DNA of 50,001 nt. Origin: Hyphomicrobiales bacterium. Its GTDB lineage: Bacteria; Pseudomonadota; Alphaproteobacteria; Rhizobiales; Beijerinckiaceae. Every line of letters starts with the position of its first letter. Position 1 is the stretch's first letter. Location: contig UCLR01000040.1 of the NCBI GenBank assembly GCA_900473415.1, positions 1 to 50,001 on the forward strand. Reading direction: 5' to 3'. Both the position numbers and the translations under genes were made by a program. Of the stretch, positions 7,847-15,717 are shown piece by piece. The notes under the pieces were generated by a model. It made no database searches. It saw nothing but the letters and a program-made list of their open reading frames with translations, and was not told the origin of the DNA.

Positions 7847-8596
7847 CTAGCCTTTCGAAAAACGGTGCAGGACGCGGCGCTCCAGCGCGCGCACGGCCTC
7901 GTAGAGCAGCATTCCGAGCGCGGTGATCACGACGAAGAGCGCGAAGATCAGGCTCGAATCCATCACGCTCTGGGCCGCGATGATCGAGGCGCCGAGCCCG
8001 ATGCGCCCGCCGATGAACTCGCCGACCACGGCACCCACCAGAGCGAGCACGACCGCGACGCGAAGGCCCGCCATGATGACGGGCAGCGCGGCCGGGAGCT
8101 TCAGGCGCAGCAATGTCTGGAGCCGGCTGGCGCGCAGCATGCGGAAGAGTTCGCGGCGCGTCGGATCGATCTCCGTCAGCCCCGTCAGCGTGTTCTCCAT
8201 CAGCGGGAAGAAGCAGATCAGCGCGGTGATGACGACCGTTGGCGTCATGCCGAAGCCGAACCAGATGATGAAGAGCGGGCCGAGTGCGAGCTTGGGCACG
8301 AGCTGGCTCGCCAGCACATAAGGGTGCAGCAGCCGGCCGAGCGTTGGCACCTCCGCGAGGAGGATGCCGGTTCCGATGCCGACAAGTGTACCGATACCGA
8401 GGCCCAGCGCCATCTCGGCGGCGGTGACGGAAAGATGCGGCCAGAGCCGGCCTGTGGCGATCTCGCTCCAGAGCGTTGCGAGCACGGCCGATGGCGGTGG
8501 CAGCACGAGCGGCGACAGGCCGCCGAGACGGCACCAGGCCTCCCAGCCAGCGAGGAGCGCGACAAGCAGCAGGAGCGGGGGCAGGCGTGTGCTCAT
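7847..8596 (-). CDS. ABC transporter permease (ThiX/SsuC type)
   Basis: Inner-membrane permease of 249 residues with about six hydrophobic segments, beginning with PPLLLLVALLAGWEAWCRLG. It carries the cytoplasmic coupling (EAA-like) loop around ELFRMLRASRLQTLLRLKLP followed by AALPVIMAGLRVAVVLALVG, the usual arrangement in SsuC/TauC/ThiX permeases. The ATG at 8596 overlaps the stop of the ATPase gene (ATGA at 8593-8596), and the binding protein follows five bases downstream, so the three form one importer. Specificity cannot be read from the permease. The riboswitch upstream suggests a thiamine-related substrate. Confidence 0.9.
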   Translation of the reverse strand: MSTRLPPLLLLVALLAGWEAWCRLGGLSPLVLPPPSAVLATLWSEIATGRLWPHLSVTAAEMALGLGIGTLVGIGTGILLAEVPTLGRLLHPYVLASQLVPKLALGPLFIIWFGFGMTPTVVITALICFFPLMENTLTGLTEIDPTRRELFRMLRASRLQTLLRLKLPAALPVIMAGLRVAVVLALVGAVVGEFIGGRIGLGASIIAAQSVMDSSLIFALFVVITALGMLLYEAVRALERRVLHRFSKG

Positions 8597-9381
8597 GCCG
8601 CCGGCCTTTCGTTCAGGGCGCTTACGCCGTCCATCGCGTCGCGCAGCTCGCGGCAGGCGGCCGCGAAGGCCGGCGCATAGCGCATGTCGCGATGGCGCGG
8701 CCTTGCAAGCTCGATCCGGCGCGCATGGGCGAGGCGCCCGTCGGCCATCACCGCGACCTTGTCGGCGAGGTAGACCGCTTCCGTGATGTCATGGGTGACG
8801 AAGAGCGCGGTCGTGCCGTTGAGCGCGCAGAGCCGGAGCAGATCGTCCTGCAATTCCTCCCGCGTCAGCGCGTCGAGCGCGGCGAAGGGCTCGTCGAGGA
8901 GCAGGAGATCGGGATTGTCGATCAGGGCGCGTGCCACGGCGACGCGGCTCTGCTGGCCGCCGGAGAGTTCGCCCGGCCGGCGCGCGGCGAGATCGGCCAG
9001 GCCGACGCGGGCGAGCTGGTCGAGCGCCGTCTCGCGGTCCGCGGCGGTCGGGCGGCGCTTCAGAGAGAGCGGCAGCAGGACGTTGTCGAGCGCCGAAAGC
9101 CATTCGAGCAAGGTCGGCGACTGGAAGACGAAGCCGGCATGGGGGCTCGGACCCGACAGCCCCTTGCCGCCTATGCGGATCGCGCCCTCGGTCGGGAGCA
9201 GGAGGCCGGCGGCGAGCTTGAGCAGCGTGGTCTTACCGCTGCCGCTACGGCCGATGAGGCAATGGATCTCGCCGCGCGGGATCTGCCAGTCCACGTCATC
9301 GAGGATGGCAGGACCGGCTGCGCCATAGCGGTAGCGCGCCCCTTCGATCGCGACGAAGCCGGTGCCGGGTTCAGTCGACAT
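8593..9381 (-). CDS. ABC transporter ATP-binding protein (ThiZ/SsuB type)
   Basis: Cytoplasmic ATPase of 262 residues with all nucleotide-binding motifs intact: Walker A GRSGSGKTTL, Q-loop region FVFQSPTLLEWLSALDNVLL, signature LSGGQQSRVAVARAL, Walker B LLLLDEPFAALD and the switch His in FVTHDITEAVYLA. The sequence type is that of the nitrate/sulfonate/taurine and thiamine-precursor importers. Its start at 9381 lies inside the last codons of luxC (11-base overlap) and its stop overlaps the permease start, making it part of one tightly packed transcript under the TPP riboswitch. Confidence 0.92.
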   Translation of the reverse strand: MSTEPGTGFVAIEGARYRYGAAGPAILDDVDWQIPRGEIHCLIGRSGSGKTTLLKLAAGLLLPTEGAIRIGGKGLSGPSPHAGFVFQSPTLLEWLSALDNVLLPLSLKRRPTAADRETALDQLARVGLADLAARRPGELSGGQQSRVAVARALIDNPDLLLLDEPFAALDALTREELQDDLLRLCALNGTTALFVTHDITEAVYLADKVAVMADGRLAHARRIELARPRHRDMRYAPAFAAACRELRDAMDGVSALNERPAA

Positions 9382-10819
9382 AGGGGGCGAACCCTTCGGA
9401 GGCGGCCTCGGCGCTCTGCTCGATCTCGGTCAAGGTGACGAGGTCAAGCAGGCTAAAGCGGCCGTCATGGTGCCAACCGGCTTCCGGCGCGGTCATGCGG
9501 CCGAGCGGGGCGATGCGCGTGACCCCGATGTCGCCCAGGCTCTCCGACAGCTGGAAAAGCCGCGTGGGCGATGCTGCGATGCCGGCCGTCTGGAGGAAGC
9601 TGCGATAGGGCGCGACAAGGGCCGGCACTTCATCGAGGCTTTCGACCGCGACGAGCTTCACCGTGCGGTTGAGGCCGGTCGGGCTCAAATCCTCGGGCCG
9701 CTCGACATGGACGACGCTCCAGGGATCGGTGGGCTCGCCGAGGAGTTCGGCCGCGCCGCCCATCGCCCGCATCTCCTGCGCGCCGCGCCATGCGGCGACG
9801 GATGAGGATTCCGCTGCGGAGAGTTCGCGGCGGGGGTGGCGATGGGCGATGGCCGCGAGCTCCTGCGCGAGGTGGCGGGCGAATTCCGCCGGCGAGACCC
9901 GCCCGCCACGCTCGACGAAGAGCATCTGCGGCGAATAGCAGCCTTGCTGCTCGTAGCGGGCGACGTCATGGGCGGCCAGCCGCGCGAGCGCCGGCGCCTT
10001 GCGGCTGTCGAGCGCTTCGCGCGCGATCATGCCGAAGCCGATCTTGTGGCCATGCGGCAGGAAGCGCGTGGTGATCGGCAGCTTGGCACGCAACGCGGCG
10101 AGCGTCGTGTTGTTGCCATAGGCCATGACGGTGTCGGCCGCCTGGAGGAAGGGAGCCTCTCCTGCTTCATCGCCGCCCTTCCACCAGACGATGGCGAGGC
10201 ACTGGCCGATCTCCGGGTCGATCTCGGTGATGAGGCTCGCGAACCAGCCGGCGGTCAGCGGTTCGGCCGAGGCGAGCTTGCCGATGGAGCCGGCCTTGAC
10301 CAGCAGCCCGCAGATCAGGCTCCAGAGGGAGAGCGCCGGGACGTTGCCGGCCCAGACATGCAACAGCAATCCCGGCCCATGGGCGCTCAGGAAGCCGCCC
10401 TTGGCTGCGGGCTGGAAGCTGTCGAGCACCGCCGGGTTGGCGAAATCCTCGGCGAGAAAGCGCAAGAGCTGTGGCCGCCGGAAGGTCTTGAGATAGCTCG
10501 TCAGGCCGAGGCGCACCGTCTCGCGGTCATAGCCCGTGACGATCGGCAAGATGTGCTCGGCCTTGCGGCGCAGCGGGTGTTCCCGGTCGAGCAGGCGCGC
10601 GATGGCAGCATCGATGGCGTCGACGACGCGGGCCGTGGGCATCCGTTTGAGGCGGGCGCGGGCATTGCCGCGCACGGTCTCGCAGAGGTCCTTGGCTTGC
10701 GGGGCCTCCAACTCCGGCAAGGCGATCTCGACGCTTTCGCCCCAGGCCGAATAGCTGGCTCGGCGCCAGCGTAGCGCCTCGCACTCAAAGCCCGGCAGAT
10801 GGCCAGCATGCTCGATCAT
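9371..10819 (-). CDS. LuxC-like acyl-CoA/acyl-enzyme reductase
   Basis: Protein of 482 residues of the LuxC family, which reduces an acyl group held as a thioester on an active-site Cys to the aldehyde with NADPH. The candidate nucleophile is Cys294 in YEQQGCYSPQ, near the position (about 286) of the LuxC active Cys and in the same wording. The NADPH-binding core is seen around LLHVWAGNVPALSLWSLICG and VMAYGNNTTLAALR, as in aldehyde-dehydrogenase-like folds. It follows the LuxE-like gene by 21 bases. LuxE plus LuxC form the carboxylate-to-aldehyde module of luminous bacteria, but LuxA, LuxB and LuxD are absent here, so the natural substrate is not a luciferase aldehyde. A TPP riboswitch upstream points to a thiamine-related acid (inference). 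Confidence 0.85.
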   Translation of the reverse strand: MIEHAGHLPGFECEALRWRRASYSAWGESVEIALPELEAPQAKDLCETVRGNARARLKRMPTARVVDAIDAAIARLLDREHPLRRKAEHILPIVTGYDRETVRLGLTSYLKTFRRPQLLRFLAEDFANPAVLDSFQPAAKGGFLSAHGPGLLLHVWAGNVPALSLWSLICGLLVKAGSIGKLASAEPLTAGWFASLITEIDPEIGQCLAIVWWKGGDEAGEAPFLQAADTVMAYGNNTTLAALRAKLPITTRFLPHGHKIGFGMIAREALDSRKAPALARLAAHDVARYEQQGCYSPQMLFVERGGRVSPAEFARHLAQELAAIAHRHPRRELSAAESSSVAAWRGAQEMRAMGGAAELLGEPTDPWSVVHVERPEDLSPTGLNRTVKLVAVESLDEVPALVAPYRSFLQTAGIAASPTRLFQLSESLGDIGVTRIAPLGRMTAPEAGWHHDGRFSLLDLVTLTEIEQSAEAASEGFAPYVD

Positions 10820-10840
10820 CGCATCAAGCCTTGCACCGCT

Positions 10841-11920
10841 TCAGCCTCGCGCCGCCGCGAGGAATTCCGCCACCGCGACGGAGCAGCCCTTCGAGGCCTC
10901 GCCGTCGACGCGGCCGAAGAGCTTGAAGCCACCCGGCACGATCTCGCCCGCATCCTCGGTCAGGATCGCCGAGACGCTGTTGAAATGGGCGAGGTCGTGA
11001 TGGACGAGGACGCCGCGCCGGCCCTCGGGCAAGTCGATGCCGGTCAGCGGATCGACGACGCGGCTGCGGACCCAATGCGGGCCGGACTTAACCGGCTGCG
11101 AGACGGCATTGCCGTCGTCGTAGAACTGGGAGCTGAGCTCGGTCATGCCGTACATGTTGATGCAGGACGCCCGCGGCACGCCGAAGGCGGCTTCGAGACC
11201 GTCATAGAATTCGTCGGGTGTCAGCTCGCGCGACTGGCCCTTGAAGCCGCCCGTATCGAGGATGAGGCTGCCTTCCGGCAGGATGAAGCGGCGGCCCTGC
11301 TGCTCAAGCGCATCCATCAGCGGCACGAAGGAATAGCTCGCGCCAAGGAGCGCGTAGGGCTCGCCGCTGGTCTCGGCCTCGGCGAGCACCGGCAAGAGCC
11401 GGTCGAGATCGAGGCCGTTTGCACCGATGAAGACTTGCGAATCCGGCGTGCCGCATTCGCGCCGGGCGAGGCCGAGGTAATGGGCCAGCGAGGAGTTGGG
11501 CAGTGCCGTTTCGTCGGGAAAGAGGATGCCCATGCGGATGCGCTCGCGCCCGCGCATGAAGCGCTTGCGGAAATTCGTGAGCATCGACCGCTTCCAGACG
11601 TCGAGCGTCGGATGATAGCTGTGGCCCCTGACTCCTTGCGTGGTGCCGCTCGTCATGAAGACGTGCGTGGCGTCCTCGGGTGGCGTGCAACTGAGCGTCA
11701 GGTCCTTGAAGGCAGTGATCGGCACCGCCGGGATGTCGCGCCAGCGCTTGACTGTCAGCGGGGTGCGGCCGCGCTGCAGGGCAAAGCGCTTGTAGGGCTC
11801 GTTGTTGCGGAACTGCCAGGCGAAGAGCTTGAGCGCCATCGCCTCGAACTCGGCTTCGGTCGCGTCGGGAAGCGCGATGAAGGCCAGCAGCGCCTCGATG
11901 ATCCCGGCTTGCGTCAACAC
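10841..11920 (-). CDS. LuxE-like acyl-protein synthetase, first gene after the TPP riboswitch
   Basis: Protein of 359 residues related to LuxE (acyl-protein synthetase), which activates a carboxylic acid as acyl-AMP and passes it to its own Cys and then to LuxC. Visible are an ATP/AMP-binding loop HVFMTSGTTQGVRGHSYHP, an INMYGMTELSSQFYD segment typical of adenylate-forming enzymes, and a C-terminal Cys346 in SKGCSVAV, matching the C-terminal acceptor Cys of LuxE. I place the start at GTG 11920 because AGGAG (11930-11926) sits about five bases upstream; GTG codons at 11926 and 11959 are alternatives. It is the first gene downstream of the riboswitch and heads the luxE-luxC-ABC-SDR operon. Paralogues elsewhere activate other acids, so substrate is open. 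Confidence 0.85.
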   Translation of the reverse strand: MLTQAGIIEALLAFIALPDATEAEFEAMALKLFAWQFRNNEPYKRFALQRGRTPLTVKRWRDIPAVPITAFKDLTLSCTPPEDATHVFMTSGTTQGVRGHSYHPTLDVWKRSMLTNFRKRFMRGRERIRMGILFPDETALPNSSLAHYLGLARRECGTPDSQVFIGANGLDLDRLLPVLAEAETSGEPYALLGASYSFVPLMDALEQQGRRFILPEGSLILDTGGFKGQSRELTPDEFYDGLEAAFGVPRASCINMYGMTELSSQFYDDGNAVSQPVKSGPHWVRSRVVDPLTGIDLPEGRRGVLVHHDLAHFNSVSAILTEDAGEIVPGGFKLFGRVDGEASKGCSVAVAEFLAAARG

Positions 11921-12011
11921 GGTCACTCCTGCCGCCGGCCATGCCGGACGGACCCCCACGAAAGGACCATGTGCGCAGATGGAATCGGGGCCTGGTGAGG
12001 CCGCCTGTCCC
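11921..12011 (-). promoter_or_regulatory. Expression platform between TPP aptamer and luxE-like start
   Basis: This leader lies between the aptamer and the GTG start. It holds two short perfect hairpins on the minus strand: GGCCT-CACC-AGGCC (12002-11989) and CCGGC-ATG-GCCGG (11947-11935). The second ends five bases before the AGGAG ribosome-binding site. No U-tract follows either hairpin, which suggests control of translation start rather than termination, as is common in this bacterial class (inference). Confidence 0.5.
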
Positions 12012-12118
12012 GCATCCCTACGCCGGCATGATCCGGATCAGGTTCGTAGGGTCACCGCGTTGCCGGATTTGAAGCCCGGCCGGCGGAATCTCAGCCTCCT
12101 AGCGAGGCCCCCCTGGGA
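12012..12118 (-). promoter_or_regulatory. TPP (thiamine pyrophosphate) riboswitch
   Basis: On the minus strand this segment carries the conserved THI-box core: CTGAGA at 12094-12089, then ACCCTACGAA, then CCTGATCCGGATCATGCCGG at 12042-12023, then CGTAGGGA. The order, wording and spacing are those of the thiamine pyrophosphate aptamer (P2/P3 with CUGAGA, P4/P5 with the CUGAUC...GGAUCAUGCC loop pairing). It is oriented toward the LuxE-like gene about 90 bases downstream. When TPP is abundant the riboswitch is expected to shut off the luxE-luxC-ABC-SDR operon. Confidence 0.95.
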
Positions 12119-12241
12119 ACGCGGCTAGGTGAGGCCCGGCGCCCCCGCTTGTCAAGCGGGCTAAGGATAAGGCCGTGCGGCATTGCAGGCATGACGAAGA
12201 CGGGGCTCGACGCGAGCCAGCAAAAGCGCTGATGTGCCGAC

Positions 12242-13918
12242 ATGAACGTTTCCATTCGCGCCCCACGCATCGCCTCCTTCCTCTGCGACAAGAAGCCGGC
12301 GACAGGCTCGCGCGGCATGGTCGTCACCAACCATCCGCTCGCCTCGGCAGCGGGCGCGCAGATGTTGCTTGCCGGCGGCAATGCGATCGATGCGGCCGTC
12401 GCCTCGCTCTTCGCGCTGACGGTGGTCGAGCCGATGATGGTCGGCGTCCTCGGCGGGGGCTTGAGCCATATCCGCCTTGCTGACGGCCGGCATGTCGTGA
12501 TCGACAATCTCTCGACCGCGCCGGGCAGGGCGACGGCAGACATGTATGATTGCCTCTCCGACGAGGTCGGCAAGCAGCGTGATGTTCGCGACCGCGAGAA
12601 CGTCGTCGGTGCGAAGGCCGTCGCGGTGCCGGGCGCGCTCAAGGGCTGGTGCGAGGCGCTGGAGCGCTTCGGCACGCTGCCGCTGGCGGAGGTGCTGCAG
12701 CCGGCGATTGCGCTTGCGGCACGCGGTTTCACCGTGACGCCCTATCTGACGAATTGCATTACCGACAACACGGCCGATCTGGCGCTCGATCAAGGCCTTT
12801 CGGCCCTGCTCCTGCCGGGTGGCCAACCGATCCAGCCCGGAGCACGGCTCGTCCAGGCGGACTATGCCGAGAGCCTGAAACTCATCGCCGCCGAGGGACC
12901 GCAAGCGCTCTATGGCGGGCGGCTCGGCCAAGCGCTGACCGATTACATGGCGGCGCATGGCGGGCTGATCGATCAGGCCGATCTCGCGGGTTATCGGACC
13001 GAGACGCGCGAGCCGATCCACGGCAGCTATCGCGGCTACGAGATCATCGGCCCACCGCCGCCGTCCTCGTCTGGCGTGCACATCACGCAGATGCTCAACA
13101 TCCTCGAGGGCTATGATATCGGGGCGCTCGGCTTCGGCTCGCCCGATGCGGTGCATCTGCTGGCGGAAGCGCTGAAGATCGCCTTCGCCGATCGTGCCGT
13201 GGCGACGGCCGATCCCGCCTTCGTCAAGGTTCCGGTCGCGCGGCTGATCTCCAAGGACTATGCCGCCGAGCGCCGCGCGCTGATCGAGATGGGCCGGGCG
13301 CAGAGCTGGACGGCCGGGCTTTCCGGCGGAGAGTCCGCCGACACCACCCACGTCACCGTTGCCGATGCGGACGGCAATTTCGCCAGCGCGACGCAGACGA
13401 TCAACGGGCTCTTCGGCGCCTGCGTCCAGATTCCCGGCACGGGGATGATCGCCAACAACTACATGTTCAACTTCGATCCGCACTCCAGTCGCGCGCTCTC
13501 GATCGCACCGGGCAAGCGGGTCTTCACTTCGATGGCGCCGATGATGGCGCTGAAGGATGGCAAGCTCGCCTTCGCGCTCGGCTTGCCCGGCGCGCTGCGT
13601 ATCTTCCCCTCGGCGCTGCAGGCAATCGTCAACTTGATCGACCACGGGATGACGTTGCAGGAGGCGGTCGAGGCGCCGCGGGTCTGGACGGAGGGCGGCG
13701 TGCTGGAGCTGGAGGAGGCGATCCCCGAGCCGGTGGCCGAGGCGCTCGTCGCGCGCGGACATCGCGTGGTGCGTTCGCCGCGCATCGCCGGTGGCATGAA
13801 CGCCATTGCCTTCAACGAAGACGGCACGCTGACCGGCGCCGCCTGCTGGCGGGCCGATGGCACGCCGGTTGCGATCTCCGGCGGGCTTGCCCGTGCCGGC
13901 GCTCGCTTCTCGATCTGA
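12242..13918 (+). CDS. Gamma-glutamyltransferase family protein
   Basis: Protein of 558 residues of the gamma-glutamyltranspeptidase (Ntn-hydrolase) family, made as a precursor that cuts itself before a Thr. Here that is Thr368 in ESADTTHVTVADADGN. The N-terminal MVVTNHPLASAAGAQMLLAG and GGNAIDAAVAS, and the later PPPPSSSGVHITQMLNIL and FTSMAPMMALKDGKLAFALG motifs, fit the family. No signal peptide is visible (the start is MNVSIRAPRIASFL), unlike the periplasmic E. coli enzyme, so a cytoplasmic role in cleaving gamma-glutamyl or related amide substrates is likely. A 7-bp hairpin (12144-12160) lies in the region shared with the divergent riboswitch operon. The hydroxyacid dehydrogenase starts 13 bases after its stop. 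Confidence 0.85.
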   Translation: MNVSIRAPRIASFLCDKKPATGSRGMVVTNHPLASAAGAQMLLAGGNAIDAAVASLFALTVVEPMMVGVLGGGLSHIRLADGRHVVIDNLSTAPGRATADMYDCLSDEVGKQRDVRDRENVVGAKAVAVPGALKGWCEALERFGTLPLAEVLQPAIALAARGFTVTPYLTNCITDNTADLALDQGLSALLLPGGQPIQPGARLVQADYAESLKLIAAEGPQALYGGRLGQALTDYMAAHGGLIDQADLAGYRTETREPIHGSYRGYEIIGPPPPSSSGVHITQMLNILEGYDIGALGFGSPDAVHLLAEALKIAFADRAVATADPAFVKVPVARLISKDYAAERRALIEMGRAQSWTAGLSGGESADTTHVTVADADGNFASATQTINGLFGACVQIPGTGMIANNYMFNFDPHSSRALSIAPGKRVFTSMAPMMALKDGKLAFALGLPGALRIFPSALQAIVNLIDHGMTLQEAVEAPRVWTEGGVLELEEAIPEPVAEALVARGHRVVRSPRIAGGMNAIAFNEDGTLTGAACWRADGTPVAISGGLARAGARFSI

Positions 13919-13931
13919 CTGGGTTCATCGC

Positions 13932-14897
13932 GTGACGCAGACCATCGTTCTTCTCGACATGATCGCGCCCGAGCGCGCCGATCGGCTGCGGGCGCTGCTG
14001 CCGCCGGGCTTCGTGCTGACCCATGGCACGGCGCGCGGCGACGAGCACATGAAGCAGATCATAGCCGAGGCCGATTATGCGATCTCGGGGCAGGTCGCCG
14101 TTTCGGGCGAGGTGCTGCGCGCCGGCAAGAAGCTGAAGCTGCTGCACAAATGGGGCGTGGGCGTCGATAATCTCGACCTCGCGGCGGCGAAGGAACTCGG
14201 CATCGTGGTGGCGCGCACCACCGGCAGCAATGCCGTACCGGTCGCGGAATTCACGCTTGGGCTGATGCTGTCGGCGCTGCGCTTCATAGCTTTTGGTCAT
14301 GCTGAGTTGAAGCAGGGGCATTGGCGGACCGGACAGTTGCCGGGCGATCCCTTCATGCTGTCCGGCAAGACGGTCGGCATCGTCGGCTTCGGTGCTATCG
14401 GCCAGAACGTCGCCAGGCTGCTCGGGGGCTTCGGCTGCACGGTCCTCTACAGCAAGCGCCAGCCGCTCTCGGGCGACGAGGAGGCTGCCCTCGGCGTCCT
14501 CCATGCGCCGCTCTCGGAGATTTTGGCGCAGTCCGATGTCGTCTCACTGCATTGCCCGCTGACGGCGGAGACGACGAACCTGATCGATGCCGCCGCGTTC
14601 AAGGCGATGAAGAAGACGGCGGTGCTGGTCAATGTCGCGCGCGGCGGCGTCGTCAACGAGGTCGATCTGGTCGCGGCGCTGAAAAAGCGTGAGATCGCGG
14701 GCGCGGCGATGGATGTGTTTTCGGTCGAGCCGCTCCCGCCGGACAGTGAATTGCTCACGCTCGACAATCTCGTGGTGACGCCGCATCTCGCGGCGCTCGC
14801 CGCCGATAATTTCGCGCCGACGGTGAAGCGGATGTTCGACAACATCCTGCATGTCTCACGCGGCGAGCCTGTGCCGGAGCGCGACCGGGTCGTGTGA
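13932..14897 (+). CDS. D-isomer-specific 2-hydroxyacid dehydrogenase (NAD-dependent)
   Basis: Protein of 321 residues. The Rossmann motif GKTVGIVGFGAIGQNVARLL lies in the middle of the protein. The catalytic set of the D-2-hydroxyacid dehydrogenase family is visible: Arg in LVNVARGGVVNEVDL, an acidic residue in the AAMDVFSVEPLP segment, and His in VVTPHLAALA. The N-terminal substrate domain has KLLHKWGVGVDNLDLAAAKE. Start chosen at GTG 13932 since an in-frame start further left would overlap the GGT gene by about 60 bases. Likely co-transcribed with the gamma-glutamyltransferase. Substrate (glycerate, phosphoglycerate or another 2-oxo acid) cannot be decided from sequence. Confidence 0.85.
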   Translation: MTQTIVLLDMIAPERADRLRALLPPGFVLTHGTARGDEHMKQIIAEADYAISGQVAVSGEVLRAGKKLKLLHKWGVGVDNLDLAAAKELGIVVARTTGSNAVPVAEFTLGLMLSALRFIAFGHAELKQGHWRTGQLPGDPFMLSGKTVGIVGFGAIGQNVARLLGGFGCTVLYSKRQPLSGDEEAALGVLHAPLSEILAQSDVVSLHCPLTAETTNLIDAAAFKAMKKTAVLVNVARGGVVNEVDLVAALKKREIAGAAMDVFSVEPLPPDSELLTLDNLVVTPHLAALAADNFAPTVKRMFDNILHVSRGEPVPERDRVV

Positions 14898-14904
14898 GGC
14901 TGCT

Positions 14905-14946
14905 TAGATCACCACGCGTCCTATCGGACGCGGCAACGGTGATCTA
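14905..14946. repeat. Two-part palindromic repeat (TAGATC type)
   Basis: An outer 9-bp stem (TAGATCACC, 14905-14913, with GGTGATCTA, 14938-14946) encloses an inner 7-bp stem (CGCGTCC, 14915-14921, with GGACGCG, 14926-14932) and a TATC loop. The left half recurs at 32847-32872 with 21 of 26 bases identical, so it is a dispersed repeat. It lies eight bases after the dehydrogenase stop and could also terminate its transcript. Confidence 0.75.
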
Positions 14947-14959
14947 TCTCATTGTCAGG

Positions 14960-15000
14960 GCATCGGACCGAAAAGTGGATTCCACTTTTCGGTCCGATGC
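14960..15000. repeat. Perfect 20-bp palindrome (GACCGAAAAGTGG-type repeat) abutting the livF stop
   Basis: Left arm 14960-14979 and right arm 14981-15000 are exact reverse complements around one base at 14980; the core is GGACCGAAAAGTGGA. A diverged copy lies at 19740-19783. The right arm ends exactly at the TAG stop codon of the minus-strand livF gene. I recall this type of repeat as widespread in Hyphomicrobiales intergenic DNA. It may act as a bidirectional terminator between the convergent genes. Confidence 0.8.
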
Positions 15001-15717
15001 CTAGTGCAGCCCGCCGACCCCGACATAGCGTTCGAGCACGGCGGCGTCGCTACGTAGCGCGGGCGGCTTGCCCGACCAGACGATGCGGCCGCGTTCGAGG
15101 ATGATCACGTCTTCCGCGAAGGTGAGGGCGCTGTCGAGGCGCTGCTCGACGAAGAGGATCGTCATTGCGCCGCTGTCGGCGAGCCGTGTGAACGCCTCCA
15201 TCAGCATGTCGCAGATGACCGGGGCCAAGCCCTCCAGCGGCTCGTCGAGCAGCAGGATCGAAGGCTGGCCGAGGATGGTCCGCGCGGTCGCCAGCATCTG
15301 TTGCTCGCCGCCCGAAAGCTGGGAACCCAGATTGCGGCGACGCTCGTGCAGACGCGGGAAGAGCGCATAGGCTTCCTCGATCGCCTGTCGCGGGCGGTTC
15401 TTCAGACCGGTGAAGAGGTTTTCCTCCACGGTCAGCCCCTTGAAGATCTCGCGGGTCTGGGGAACGAAGCCGAGGCCGCTGCGCGCACGTGCGGCGGTGC
15501 CGAGCGCCGTGATGTCGCTGCCGCCGACGTTGACGGAGCCGGCATAGCGCCGGGTCAGCCCCATCAGGCTCGCCATCAGCGTGGTCTTGCCCATGCCGTT
15601 GCGGCCGAGGATGGAGAGGCGCCCGCCCGCCGGCACGGTGAAGGAGACATCCTCCAGTACATGGGTCTGGCCATAGCCGGCGCTCAGGCCGGCGACCTCA
15701 AGCGTGGCTGCCGGCAT
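15001..15717 (-). CDS. livF: Branched-chain amino-acid-type ABC transporter ATP-binding protein LivF
   Basis: Cytoplasmic ATPase of 238 residues (ATG 15717, eight bases after a GGGAG; ATG 15723 is an alternative). Motifs: LSAGYGQTHVLEDVSFTVPA, Walker A LGRNGMGKTTLMASLMGL, signature LSGGEQQMLATARTILG, Walker B ILLLDEPLEGLAP, and the His loop replaced by ILFVEQRLDSALTFAEDV, which is normal in LivF. The start lies inside the end of livG. Last gene of a livKHMGF-ordered operon; its TAG stop is directly at the edge of a palindromic repeat. The transported solute may be a branched-chain amino acid, an amide or another small molecule. Confidence 0.9.
   Translation of the reverse strand: MPAATLEVAGLSAGYGQTHVLEDVSFTVPAGGRLSILGRNGMGKTTLMASLMGLTRRYAGSVNVGGSDITALGTAARARSGLGFVPQTREIFKGLTVEENLFTGLKNRPRQAIEEAYALFPRLHERRRNLGSQLSGGEQQMLATARTILGQPSILLLDEPLEGLAPVICDMLMEAFTRLADSGAMTILFVEQRLDSALTFAEDVIILERGRIVWSGKPPALRSDAAVLERYVGVGGLH

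Noticed and set aside
9371..11920. LuxC and LuxE homologues as part of a bioluminescence operon
   Set aside because: No luxA, luxB, luxD or luxG-like gene is present, the organism type is not luminous, and a TPP riboswitch heads the operon; a thiamine-related role fits better.
12161..13762. Long minus-strand open frame antisense to the gamma-glutamyltransferase
   Set aside because: Arg/His-rich shadow translation; the plus-strand frame carries the full GGT motif set.
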